Shown here: positions 46,070-57,808 of the stretch, piece after piece
Numbering within the stretch: position 1 is the stretch's first letter
Layout of the letters: every line of letters begins with the position of its first letter
Assembly (NCBI GenBank): GCA_036426205.1
Contig: CM071571.1
Span: forward strand, 116,128,171 to 116,192,170
Origin: Ascaphus truei
Taxonomy: Eukaryota > Chordata > Amphibia > Anura > Ascaphidae
Direction: 5' to 3'
DNA: 64,000 nucleotides
The notes under the pieces: model-generated
Told to the model about the DNA's origin: nothing
Database searches by the model: none
What the model saw: only the letters and a program-made list of their open reading frames with translations
Position numbers and translations under genes: made by a program

Positions 46070-47640
46070 AGAAGGCTTTTTCCTTCCATGAATTCCAAAA
46101 TGTTGGGATCGGCTATCTCCCAAGACATCCAGCAATGGTTGGAAAACTTTAAAAAAACAATTACACAAGATGTATCCCACTATTTTGGAAACTCTCAATG
46201 TACCGCGGGTCAGAGCAATGATACCCAAGATGGTGACGGGACAGGCATACCTCCCGACATGGAAAGGAGTTAGCACACAAGAACAAGGAAGGAGGGGAGC
46301 TAACTAAGCAATACATGGAGGATCTTTTAATAAAATTGCGACAGGGCTTCCAGGATGACCTGAAGAATGCTATCTGTGAATTAAAAATTGAGATATCTTC
46401 CCTAACCCAAAGAACAGAGGGTCTGGAAGGAATCGAAGCTGGAAAAAGCACTCCAGCTGCAATACACTGCAGATAATGAAATAATGCGGCTAGGCCACAA
46501 AATAAATTCTTTAAATGATGGCCTGGATGATCAGGAGAAAAGGGATAGGAGGCAAAATTCAAGAATTCAAAATATCCCTGAAGCTGTCCTGACTGAGAGC
46601 CTCTGTGAATATCTGAATAAGCTATTAACTTCAATTGTACCAGCTCTAAAAGAACAAGAGCTAGAAATTGACCATGCCCATCATGCCCTGGGACCCAGAT
46701 TTGAAGATCCCAAATGAAGGAGGGATGTTATAGTTAAATTCCATCATTACTCAACTAAAGAGAGGAGTACATCTGCCAGCAGAGAAAAGGAGGATATTCT
46801 CTTGATAACAACTCCCTACAAATTTGTGATGAATTATCAAGAGTCACAATATCCAGGAGACATGTACTAAAGCCCCTAACCTTACTCCCGAAGGATAAAG
46901 GCATCCGATACAGGTGGGGTTCCCATTCAAATTGGTCATAACAAAAAATGGAAAACAAGTGTCCATCAGATATCAGGAGGAAACCGGACTGTTTCTCAGA
47001 TCCCTAGGCTTATCAGCTTCAAACCTGCAAGAAGGATCCTCAAAAGACTAGAGGATGGGTCACAACATGGGCCCTACTCGATCCTCAGAAAGGCTTGCTA
47101 GTCTAAAACCTTCAAAGTCTGGGGAGTGAAGAATGGATGTTCGGACCTATCTAATAGCATTTTTTTCCCTGTTTTCCAGGTCATCTGGTGCCCTAAATAA
47201 GGAGGGGTTCTGGACAAAAAGGGGATATAGTACCTGTCCGGCTATATAAAAATGTTGATTGGTTATCCAAAATATTATTAGTAACTCGACAGAGCTGACA
47301 ATTCCCGTTGATCCGATGGTTTATTTGTTAGCAAAACCCATGGAAGATGTCAGCCATGAAAAAGCTAATTTCGTTTATTCTAACGGTAGCTAGATGCTCG
47401 ATAGCGGCTTACAACCCTCCCCCATCCCACCCCTACAGACAGACAAAAATGGATAAACAAAGTGATGATAATGGGAAAGTTTTTTGAAGCAATCCACTGA
47501 GAACTTCTATAGAATTTGGGACCCATGGCTTGAGAGCTGAGATAAGACGAGGGCTTCCGAGCTGGAATTATCTATTTTGACCCAATGCCCCCTGAACAGG
47601 CCCCCTCCGGGGGAGATATTATTAGGTAAATTAAGATAAT
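46070..47640 (+). pseudogene. L1-like ORF1 fragment
   Basis: L1 ORF1 proteins are coiled-coil RNA chaperones. The broken plus frame contains DQEKRDRRQNSRIQNIPEA, LEIDHAHHALGPRFEDPK, then after a stop RRDVIVKFHHYSTKE and GFPFKLVITKNGKQVSIRY, the RRM and C-terminal pattern of L1 ORF1. At least four stops. ORF2 is not visible; beyond 47.1 kb nothing is recognised. Confidence 0.75.
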
Positions 47641-48215
47641 ATGGTCTCAGAGCAGCAGAAGGAGTTATGGGTGACACTTCTTCAAGAGCATCAGAGGTTA
47701 GAGATTATAGGGGTATTTCCCCTTCCCTTCCCTCCCTCCCTCTATAGATACCCCTCTTCCCCTCCATTCCTTGTGACTCCCATGTATCTTTTTGTTTGTT
47801 TATTTGTTTATTTCAAATACAAGCTTTACACCGATGTAGTGAGGTTATGCCTATGGTCTGTTCAAACTATCCAGACATGTTTATTTATGTATATTGTATT
47901 GTCTGTCTATTTATATAGCGCCAAAAGTGTACTCAGTGCTTACAAAGAATACAGTACAAGGAATTATAATAATAAAATAAGTGCAGCAAAATCAGACATT
48001 AGGAAAGGAAAAGGGTAGCTACCTTATTTATAGACTGTCTGCTAAAGAGAAACTGTTTTGTTTGGTTTGCTGAAGAAAAAGCCATATTCTTTTGTTTGCT
48101 GATGAAAAGCCATTTTTTTCTTTTGTTTGCTGATGAAAAGCTATTTTTGTTTTTGTGTGCTGTATGTCTTTTAAGGCTAAATAAATAAGCCTTGTCAAGA
48201 AACCCACGTGTGTAG
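47641..48215 (-). mobile_element. LINE 3' tail fragment
   Basis: 47.89-48.01 kb (tatagcgccaaaagtgtactcagtgcttacaaagaatacag) matches the minus-strand LINE tail at 29.77-29.9 kb. The rest (repeated ttttgtttgctgatgaaaagcc, about 48.03-48.16 kb) is a short tandem repeat. Confidence 0.55.
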
Positions 48216-49362
48216 TTGCATGTACCCAGCAACAGTGACCTAATAACATCTTTTGGGTTTAATTATCACCTCTATGCTGACGACACACAAATATACTTTT
48301 CAACACCCAAACTTACACCTGCTGTACAAATCAAAGTTTCTGAATGTCTCTCTGCTTTATCATCCTGGATGGCCCTCCGCCGCCTTAAACTCAAAATGGC
48401 TAAAACATAGCTCCTCATACTTCCCCCCAAACCTGGCCCTACTACCTCCTTCCACATTACTGTTGGAACTACGATCATTCAACCAGTAGCCCAAGCACGC
48501 TGCCTAGGTGTCACACTCGACTCCTCTCTCACATTCGCCCCTGACATTCAAAACATTTCTAAAATCTGTCGCTTTTTCCTCCGCAATATAACAAAGATAC
48601 GCCCTTTCCTCTGTTGCTCGACTGCTAAAACTCTGACTCAGGTCCTCATTCTCTCCCGTCTTGATTACTGTAACCTCCTGCTGTCCGGCCTTCCTGCCTC
48701 GTCATCTGTCTCCCCTACAATCTATCCTAAACGGCTGCTGCCAGAGTCCGCTACTCTTTTCCTAGATCTGTCTCACATCTCCCCTTATGAAATCCCTCTC
48801 CTGGCTTCCGATAAAATCCTGCATCTCACACTTCATTCTTCCCTCACTTTTAAAGCTTTACTCTCTCTTACTGCCCCTCCTTACATCCAGCCCAATATCT
48901 CCGTTATGCACCATCCGACTCTGCGTTCTTCTCAAGGATTTCTTTTCTTTCTATCCCCTTTGTTCTAAAGCCTTCTCCACCTTAAACCTTTTTCACTGAC
49001 TGCCCCACACCTCTGGATGCCCTTCCCCTCAGTAACCCGACTAGCACCCTCTCTATCCACCTTTAAGACCCAACTTAAGACACACTTGCTTAAAAAGCAT
49101 ATGAATAGCACTGTGGATATTCAACACATGATACATAAATCTTGGCCCCCTGCGAGACGCACTTATCAGAACTCCCTCCTACTGTCTCTGTACATTCGCT
49201 CCTCACCTACTAATTAGACTGTAAGCTCCTCGGGCAGGGACTCCTCTTCCTTATGTTACTTTTATGTCTAAAGCACTTATTCCCATGATCTGTTTATTTA
49301 TTTATCTGTTATTTATTTGATTACCATGTGTATTACTACTGTGAGCGCTATATACATTTATG

Positions 49363-51112
49363 ACAGGGAATAGTTCCGTGGGCGCCTATAAAATTTTACC
49401 ACTATAAAGGATATACGAAAACCAAGCCTGTTGGTTGTGAAGATTGTTGATCCTCACGTGGGCTTGAAACAAAGAGAAAAGCACAACACATAGCGTAATA
49501 CTGTTGAAACATTAACCAAACAACATATAAGACAACATATAACAGCTGAATACTGAAATGGTATTATTTAGACAATACATTCATTTAATAACACTTATAT
49601 TTAATATAATGCACAATTTGCATGACATATAGATTTAAGCATTCAAAATCTGAATAGGTGGTTCAAACTGCTCCGTAGCACAATGGTGATGATAGCAATG
49701 CCTACTCACCAGATGGAATGGTTTGCAGGCATGTGGATATTTTAGAAGTATCCCCTCTCATCTGTGTGCTGCTTCTCTGCTTAGCTGGCGTCTCGTCGCT
49801 CGTGGGTGCAGCTCATCAGGTGGACTCCTGCAGCTCCAGGAAGCATGTCTGAGCAGATGAACTCATGCTGCAGCTGATTCAGCACGATGTCAGCCACGGA
49901 CCACCGTGACTCGTCTATCTGCTGCTCACTGCTAGCTGGCGTCTCTATCCGCTCGTGGACGGCAACTTGTCAGCAGTACTCCTGCAGGGCGCCAAGCAGG
50001 GCGCCAGCAGGGCGCTTGAATAATGGGAAACCGCAACACTGGTTCAACTCGTCGGCGGCTATAAGAGATGGTTAGGCTGGCAGCTCACGTTGATTCACCC
50101 GATGTACGGTAGGGTATACACCAATGTGGTGCGGGCTTGAACCTCCACCTACACGTTTCAAGAGCGATCTGCTCTCTTCCTCAGGGTATATACGCTTGAA
50201 ACGTGTAGGGTGGAGGTTCAAGCCCCGCACACAGTGGTGTAGTACCCCCGTACATCGGTGAATCAACGTGACGGCCAGCTAACCATCTCTTATAGCCGCC
50301 GACGATTGAAACCAGCTGTTGCGGTTTCCCATTATTCAAGCCGCCCTGCTTGGCGCCCTGCAGGAGTACCGCTGACAAGTTGCGTCCACGAGCGGATAGA
50401 ACGCCACTAGCAGTGAGAGACAGATAGACGAGCTCACGGGTGGTCCGTGGCTGACATCGTGCTGAATCAGCTGCAGCCTGATGTTTCCATCTGCTCCGAC
50501 GTCTTCCTGGAGCTGCAGAGTCCCCGCTGATGAGCTGCACCACAGCCGACAGAGACGCCAGCTAAGCAGAGAGCAGCACACAGATGAGAGGGGATACTCT
50601 CTAAAATATCCACGGCCTCCAACCTTTCCATCTGGTGAGTAGGCATTGCTATCATCAACATGGTGCTACGGAGCAGTTGACCACCTATTCGATTTTGAAT
50701 TGCTTAAATCTATATGTCCATGCAAATTGTGCATATATTAAAATATTAATTGTTTATTAAATGATTTTATTGTCCTAAAAATACCATTTCAGTATCAGCT
50801 GTTATATGTTGTCTTATATGTTGTTTGTTTAATGTTTCAACAGTATTACGCTATGTGTTGTGCTTTCTCTTTGTTTTCAAGCCCACCGTGAGGATCAAAA
50901 ATCTTCACAACCAACAGGCTTGGTTTTCGTATATCCTTTATAGTGGTAAAATTTTATAGGCGCCCACGGAACTATTCCCTGTCCATACTGTTTTCCTGAC
51001 CAGGGGGTCAGGCTTTGTGTCCTAGGCAGCCCCTTATTTATAGTTTTATTTAATATATAAGGTAATAGTTACTACACCACACACATTGCGGTTAGCGCTA
51101 CCTGTTTTGTTG
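49363..51112. mobile_element. Palindromic PLE insertion P7 with hammerhead ribozyme
   Basis: A 16-bp duplication gctatatacatttatg at 49347-49362 and 51113-51128. The two arms (49363-50186 and 50190-50983) are inverted copies of one pseudo-LTR; the right arm adds a tail (gaccagggggtcag, cctaggcagcccctta) shared with P8. The arms meet at a hammerhead. No genes; the frames at 49887-50661 are arm sequence. Confidence 0.8.
50141..50186 (-). ncRNA. Hammerhead ribozyme, P7
   Basis: Minus strand: CTGAGGA (50184-50178), stem II GAGAGC/GCTCTT with a loop AGATC, GAAA, stem III AC/GT around GT, a GTA triplet, and stem I TACC/GGTG. The other arm retains only the 3' half (cttgaaacgtgtaggg, 50195 onward). 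Confidence 0.72.
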
Positions 51113-51179
51113 GCTATATACATTTATGGTGCTATATAAATAAAGACATACAATACAATACAATACAATACAAGACACC

Positions 51180-52283
51180 TGAACACCGACTACCCACTGT
51201 ATATGCAAAGACATTCACTTTTGCCATCTGGCGGATACGCGCTGAACTTCAACCACACAAATCTGAATCCAGGTAATCTGGGTAATCATCTATAGGTAAA
51301 CAAAGGTGCAATTGACAGACTTCACGAGAAGATGATTGAATGAATAATGCAAGGAACATGGCAGACGGCACTGAGATTGGTCTGAGAAATGGTTGAATCT
51401 TGGTGGCTGCATTTGTAGCAACATTACCATCTGCTCCTGTCGATCCAATGTCCTACAGTAGTATACTATTGTTGTGAATGGGGGTTATGTACAGTATATA
51501 TTCTGAAAAAGAAGAGAGGTTTGCAGGGAAGGTAGAATTAGGTAATGTTAATTGTAATAACATTATAGAAATGCCTTACTTCTCTCATATGCATTTGCCA
51601 GATTTCTGTGTCATCTATAACATTGTTTCCAGGTCTATTAAATACTATGGTTTCTAAATCTGGACATTTCCAGTAAGGCAAAGATAATATTGCTATTTGT
51701 TGGAGCAATAAAGGTCTAATCTTAAACAAAATTAGCTAAAGCTTTTGATGTATACATTGCTACGTCTTGGAAAGGATCCACCTTGAAGACATGCAATATT
51801 TTATTGCTAGATACACACAGTAGTCTATTTGTTTGCATGAAAAACATGCATTTATGCCAACAAAAACCCAACTGTAATTGACAGACAATACGTTGATCAA
51901 AAATACAGTTTGCGTCATAGCTTTGTTTTCATAAATTCTCCCCACAGTGTGTTTAGTTTAAAATATGATAAAAGTATATCCATGAGTGTGAGTACACTTT
52001 GTGATCTTCACAGTTCCTGTTTAATACAGTATGAACATATTTTATTGTTGTTTTAATTCAATACTGCCACTTAAAGAATGAGTAAACCCCACTAATTATC
52101 CAAATCAACAAATAGCATTTGCTCAAATATTTTGCTGATTTTCAAATTTCCTTAAATATATTTGTGGGAACTTTTGCATGTGAATTGGAAGAGCTGTACA
52201 TATCACTATTACAAACATAAAAACTAATTTGAGGGCAAACAGAAGAATTATGAAAATTTCTGTTCATACTATGTACAGATGTA
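51180..52283. other. No gene; right end of a TA-flanked MITE at 51415
   Basis: gagaaatggttgaatcttggtggctgcatttg ending at 51415, followed by TA, is the inverted form of the element A end. The matching left end was not found. 51.42-52.28 kb is AT-rich with nothing recognised. Confidence 0.4.
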
Positions 52284-52829
52284 CAGTGGCGGCCGATCTG
52301 AGTCTAAGTCGGCTAGATCCGCGGCTCTCAGATTATCCCTGTTAGGTACGTTTTTTGTCGTTTTCGCCCGGAGTGAACTGCGTTATTTTCGCGCTCGTGA
52401 TATTAGCATTTTATTCTCGCTGTCTGCAATACTGCAATGCCGTGTAAAAACTCAGGGGGGCGTTTGCGAGCTGTTGTCTTGGAAGTTTAATACCTTCGCG
52501 GTTCAAACTATGTCAGTACACTGTCTGTGTGTGTGCGTGCGTGCAGTAATTGTACATTTGCATATTTAAAGTATACATGCATTTGCAGTGCTGTTCTGCA
52601 GTACAGTATGTCTCATTTGAAAATTGTTGAAACGCATAGGCGTGTACTGTACTGTAACAGTATCACATTTCGGCATATACAGCGCTCTCCCCTCGCTCAG
52701 GATAATTAACTGGACTGCAGGGTATTTCAACTTCTTATCTTCTCTACAATGCAGTACATCTCTCCCACACCATTCCTTTGAACATGTGTCTGGTTTCAAT
52801 CACATTCCTGCCTGACAGCAGGAATTTAC

Positions 52830-54340
52830 TGCGCATGCGCCTGTAACTTCGCCCACCACTGCTTGCTTGCCTGAGTGAGTGACCAAAAAACAAAAAAAAA
52901 TTAAAAACATTTTTTTTATTGTAATTTTTTTTTCTCCACAAGCCTGCAAAAACCATCTTACTGTATTACAATATTCAATCTGTGCTGTAGCTTTTGACTG
53001 CGACCCTGTGCGTTTGACTGCACATGGTTGATTTGTGTGCTTTTTACGTACTGTATTTGGGGGTGTATTATTATGATGAACTGCCTTTTGAAATTAAAGT
53101 ATGTCTTTAGCTTTGAACTTCATGCAGCTGTACCCTGTAGCCCCCTCCCCCACGAACACTAGCTCAAGGATTTCAAATTCCACGGAGTCGTTCATTTTCT
53201 GAATCTTGCCATAGTGTTCTTAATCCGTCCATAACTGAGCTACAAAGCCTCACTGCGCCTACGTGTAATCCTTTTTGAGATGGGAGCTGCTTACTGCGCA
53301 TCAGTCACCCAACCCCCCCCTCTCCACAGAGTCGTTAATTTACTGAATCTTGCCATTGTGTACTGAATCCGTCCATAGCCGAGCTACAAAGCCTCACTGC
53401 GCCTGCATGTAATCCTTTTTGAGATGGGAGCTGCTTACTGCGCATGAGTCACCCACCCCCCCTCTCCACAGAGTCGTTAATTTACTGAATCTTGCCATTG
53501 TGTTCTGAATCCGTCCATAGCCGAGCTACAAAGCCTCACTGCGCCTGCGTGTAATTCTCTTTGAGATGGGAATTTTGAGGCTTTGTTTACGGCAACAATT
53601 TGGAAAATCCCTTCTCGAATTTGATTTGCACAGAGCATCACCTCTCTATGCGCCTGTGAGTAATCCTCTTTAGGATGGGAGCTAGTTTATTCCTGCTCAT
53701 GCGCCTGTAACTTCACCCAAAACTGCTTGCTTGAGTGCCCCCCCCCAAAAAAAATGTAATTATGATTTTTTAACTGTTATTTTATCCACAAGCCTGCAAA
53801 AACAATCTTGATATTAAGATATTAAATTTGTGCGTTTGCCTGCACATGGTTGATTTGTGTACTTTTTAATGTACTGTATTTGGGGGGTGTACGGATCAAA
53901 TTACAGTATTATGATGAACTGTCTTTTGAAATTACTGTACTCTACAGTATGTTATTTCTTTGAACTGCTGCACAACTAATCCTTCATCCCTCCCCCACGC
54001 ACACACAAACTCTTATTGACAGAAACCTTCACAGAGTCATTCATTTTCTGAAGTTAGTTAGTCATTGTGTTTTTAATCCGTCCCTAGCCGAGCGTGAATC
54101 GCCTCACTGCGCCTGCGTGTACTCTAATCCTTTTACAGATGGGAGCTTGCTGCTTACTGCGCATAAGTCACCCAACCCCCTCTCTCCACAGAGTCGTTAA
54201 TTTTCTGAATATTGCCAATGTGTTCTTAATCCGTCCCTAGCCGAGCTACAAAGCCTCAGTGCGCCTGCGTGTAATCCTCTTTGAGATGGGAGCTAGCTGA
54301 TTACTGCAAATGACTCACCCCCCCGCCCCAACCCTTTGAG
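52830..54340 (+). repeat. Nested tandem repeats
   Basis: Higher order: the block from actgc(g/t)catgcgcctgtaacttc through cacatggttgatttgtgt recurs at 52.83 and 53.69 kb (about 860 bp). Inside it, units of about 144 bp (acagagtcgttaattt...gagatgggagct) occur at about 53.18, 53.32, 53.47, 54.03 and 54.19 kb. Confidence 0.8.
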
Positions 54341-54738
54341 GCTTTGTTTACCGTGACGCTTTGGAAAATCCCTTCTCGATTTTGAAATGTAAATCTGATT
54401 TGCACAGCATTGTGAGAATTAAGAGTTAAAAAAAACATTAACTGATTCATGTTGTTTTGTCATTCATTCTTATTCATTGGTGTACTGTAGGGGTGGGGGG
54501 GGGTTGTGGTTGTTGTCAATGATTATGATTTGCAGGAATGTGAATAAATATTCATTTTATTTTATCAGGAACCAAAAAATACAAATATAAAAATAATCAT
54601 GAATTATACATAATGCAGTCTTTATTAAGTTCTTCTGGCAGATTGAAATTGGATAAACATTTATAAAACATTTATAAAACATGGATAAACATGAATAATG
54701 CACATCTATAATAATATTATTTAATAATATATACTGTA

Positions 54739-55690
54739 ATGCAGTGTTTCCCAAAGTGTGCGCCGCGGTGCCCTGGTGCACCTTGGCTAGAGGGGCGCCG
54801 CGATCAGGGCCGCCAGCAGCGGGAAACAAGGGCTGCTAGTTAATTTTTAAAACAAAAAACCTCTGAAGCCGACGCCGGGTCTCCCTGGCAGCGCCTGACC
54901 CTCCGCATGCTTGCTGATGCGTGCAGGGTGAGGGGCACTGGTCCACCGCAGCTCTATCAGCTCTACTCAGGGCCTGCCTGAGCTCGTCCAAATGTACTAC
55001 ATAACTCCACTCTCCAACTGACAGGGACTGACACTTGAACATGAATTTAGGACTACCACTAAATAGGCTGTGCACTGCCCTTTATAACTTTGGCAGGCCC
55101 CTCCCCTATGTCTCTTGCCTTAGACACAGAGTCAGGGGGCCTACCTCCACCAATCAGGGCAGGGCTTTAAGCGGGGGAAACCCATGATAACTACTGGCAG
55201 CCTGCCCTTAGCAGGGCTTATACCAGTAGGAGAAAGATATATAGTCCAATTTCTTACCAGGGCTACATATGTGTATGGCTAAGGTGCCTAATACTACTGT
55301 ATACATACTACTGTACAATTGTGCAAAAAATGGTGTGTAATGAAAGGCGCTAAACACCCTATAAGTGATTACTCAACCAAATATATAGTGACTTGATGTG
55401 ATAATTAAGTGTATAAATCAGTGTTTCCCAAAGTGTGCGCCGCGGCTTGGCTAGAGGGGCGCCGCGATCAGGGCCGCCAGCAGCGGGGAACAAAAAACCT
55501 CTGAAGCCGGCACCGCCGGGTCTCCCTGGCAGCGCCTGACCCTCCGCATGCGAGCTGATGCGTGCGGAGGAGGAGAGACTTCCCCGAGAGCGGCAGGTTT
55601 GAAATTTGCCGCTCGGGGAAGCGGAGGAGCGGTCACGTGACCGCTCCCATCCAATGGGGCTGCAGCCTGCCCAGCATTGCAACTACAGAG
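54739..55690. mobile_element. Two hAT-style end fragments flanking unclassified sequence
   Basis: cagtgtttcccaaagtgtgcgccgcgg starts at 54741 and 55421 in the same orientation; both then share ggctagaggggcgccgcgatcagggccgccagcagcgg and cctctgaagccg. CAGTGTTTCCCAA is a common hAT end. Between them (54.92-55.42 kb) lies unclassified, perhaps LTR-derived sequence. The second copy contains a hairpin (cgagagcggcaggtttgaaatttgccgctcg). Confidence 0.5.
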
Positions 55691-55726
55691 CCACCAGACA
55701 GAGGCAGCACCAAGGTGTGTTGTATA

Positions 55727-55760
<34 letters not shown>

Positions 55761-55768
55761 ATATATAG
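55727..55768. repeat. (AT)n microsatellite
   Basis: Imperfect alternating TA run; the Tyr/Ile frames here are artefacts. Confidence 0.9.
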
Positions 55769-56956
55769 TAATATTATTTTTTCCGTCTTTATCTTGTTCC
55801 TCATTCTGTGTACAGTACAGTAGTTCATTGAGAGAGGAGAGGTTTTGTGTACATCATTACTGCTGTTTATATACTGTAAATTTGACTGTACAGACAGATT
55901 AGACTGGACACAACACCCCATCTCCCCCCAGGCCACCCTTTTTTCCTGAAACGACAAGAAAACAAAAAATTAGTGCAGTTATGTGCGTACTTTATTATGG
56001 CATTGTGTGATGTGTTGTACTACTGTACAGTAGATGGCTGGTGCTTCTTTCTCTGGAAAGAAAAATCTTGAGCAATTAGTAGGCAGTGACTGTACTACTA
56101 TCAAACTAGTCTATACTGGAACTACTGTATACTCTGACTACTGTTAAATACTATGTAACCAGATGGCTGGTGCTGCTCTCTCTGTAAAGATAAAACTGTA
56201 ACTATTGTATACTCTGACTATTAGGAACGAAAAAATCTGTGCCATACTTACCTGTATCATACTGTACTTACAATACTACAGTACAGTACTACTTTCCTGA
56301 TGCTTGCCCATTACGCGCCATCACAATTGGCAACACAGTCGCAATATTGTCTATATATTTATTGCATCGTTCCACGGTGAGTACATCGTTCCAAAAACTC
56401 ATTATGCCTTTCAACAACTCGTCCTTTTTGGAGGGTTTCACCACTTTTCGGATATGGTCCTTCAGCTGATGCCAGACCATTTCGATCTGATTGAAGACTG
56501 GCGATCTGTCATTGGAAAAAAAGGACAATTAGATTAAGAGATACAGTACACAGTAAAAACAGTGGGGAAAAAATGAGATACGGTTACCGCACTTACTCCG
56601 ATGGCGTCTTCACCCAGTTGATACCGCGCTCAAAGATATGCGCTGTTGACGCGGTGTGCTTCGGATCGTTGTCCTGGTAGAAACGGTGACCATCCGGGAA
56701 CTCGCGTGTGATTTATTGCACTATCTCATGGACAATGTTGTCTTGGAAGAAAGCTTTATTCATGATTCCTATAGCAAGAAAAGAAAAGTGCTCAAAAAAC
56801 TGCACAATAGTACAGTACAGTGCATACAGTGAGGCTACACTAGTTAAGTACAGTGCATAAGATATACACTTTGTCATTATATTGTGGTTAGCGCTGCCTG
56901 TGTTGTTGTTTTATGTGTATTTTCCCCCTTTAGGCTAGCAGCTTCCAGGGACAATT

Positions 56957-57472
56957 ATGTCACAACTGTTTGCTCAGAGAGTCAACAGAAATATAGATAT
57001 TAATAATATATTTGCCGATAAAGAAATTCCTATTACAGTTGATGATGTTTCAAATGATATGGAAATTATGGCTAACAAACTAGAGAAATTGCTCATTGAT
57101 GAAAATAAGCAGCTGTGGGATGCGATCACAATTGAAAAATATATTGAACAAAAACGGATTCCACGTGGCCTTCGGCTATTTAAAAAACCCACTACAGATT
57201 TCAAAAGTGAATCATTTATTTTGGAGTGGAACCGCATCCTTGACAGCTGCTCGTTCGAATTAATGCGGCTATTGATATCCAAACGTAAAATTTGCCTACA
57301 AACACTTGATAAAGAAATCAATGACATGAAAGGCTATTTTGAAAAATACAAAAATAATAGTGAACTACCTATGTTAGAAGCTAGAATTAAAACCAAAATG
57401 GATAAATTACAAAAGGATACTATTATCTCGAAGCAAACTAAATTCCAACGTGATATTTACATAGTAAAGTAA
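56957..57472 (+). CDS. PLE upstream small protein (171 residues), unknown function
   Basis: ATG at 56957, 15 bp after a pyrimidine-AG (ccccctttag) acceptor-like site. Charged, mostly helical sequence with ITVDDVSNDMEIMANKLEKL, a WD..TIEKYI..KRIPRGLRLFK block, FILEWNRILDSCSFELMRLL and a Lys-rich helical C-terminus (TLDKEINDMKGYFEKYKNNS). The related block in P3 (ICWEVASLK) suggests an ORF kept across PLE families ahead of the RT; here it stands alone. A role in RNA binding is a guess. Uninterrupted, though the element has no RT. Confidence 0.7.
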   Translation: MSQLFAQRVNRNIDINNIFADKEIPITVDDVSNDMEIMANKLEKLLIDENKQLWDAITIEKYIEQKRIPRGLRLFKKPTTDFKSESFILEWNRILDSCSFELMRLLISKRKICLQTLDKEINDMKGYFEKYKNNSELPMLEARIKTKMDKLQKDTIISKQTKFQRDIYIVK

Positions 57473-57764
57473 ATTTATATATGCACCAATGTATCATTAT
57501 TTGTTATTATATATGTTGTTTTATTGTCATGTGTCAAAATGAGTTTATGTCCAAATTGTTTGTTTATTGTAACAGCTGAGTATAACAATTTGCAGCAGCA
57601 CTTTATACCATTTACAGGAACAATTCAATGCGCATGTGCATGATATATCCAAGAACTTTCTCATTGTGCTTATTGCGCAAGTGCTTTGAACTTCAGGTGG
57701 AATCTATCCCTTTAAATTACAGACTTTGTATTTAAGGGACCTTGTCGGACACCATATTTTACAA

Positions 57765-57808
57765 ACCCCTGAGGAAGAAAGCAGAGAGCCTTTCGAAACG
57801 CGTAGGGT
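57765..57808 (+). ncRNA. Hammerhead ribozyme, P8
   Basis: CTGAGGA 57769-57775; stem II GAAAG/CTTTC (57777-57794); GAAA 57795-57798; stem III A-T and C-G around GC; GTA at 57802-57804, with the cut predicted after 57804; stem I ACCC (57765-57768) with GGGT (57805-57808). All core positions fit the type I consensus. Confidence 0.8.

Larger units (their letters stand above)
48216..51150 (+). mobile_element. CR1/L2-like LINE (RT C-terminal half and tail), split by P7
   Basis: Frames include FGFNYHLYADDTQIYFSTP (RT YADD box), LSALSSWMALRRLKLKMAKT, LGVTLDSSLTFAPDIQNIS, LILSRLDYCNLLLSGLPAS and a C-terminal KTQLKTHLLKKHM. Stops and indels throughout. Tail at 49.2-49.36 kb, interrupted, resumes at 51113 (gctatatacatttatggtgctatataaataaag) and ends in (ATACA)n at 51149-51176. 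Confidence 0.8.

Noticed and set aside
49887..50661. Overlapping frames of 62-120 codons on both strands
   Set aside because: Inverted arms of P7 read in both directions; no start or domain evidence.
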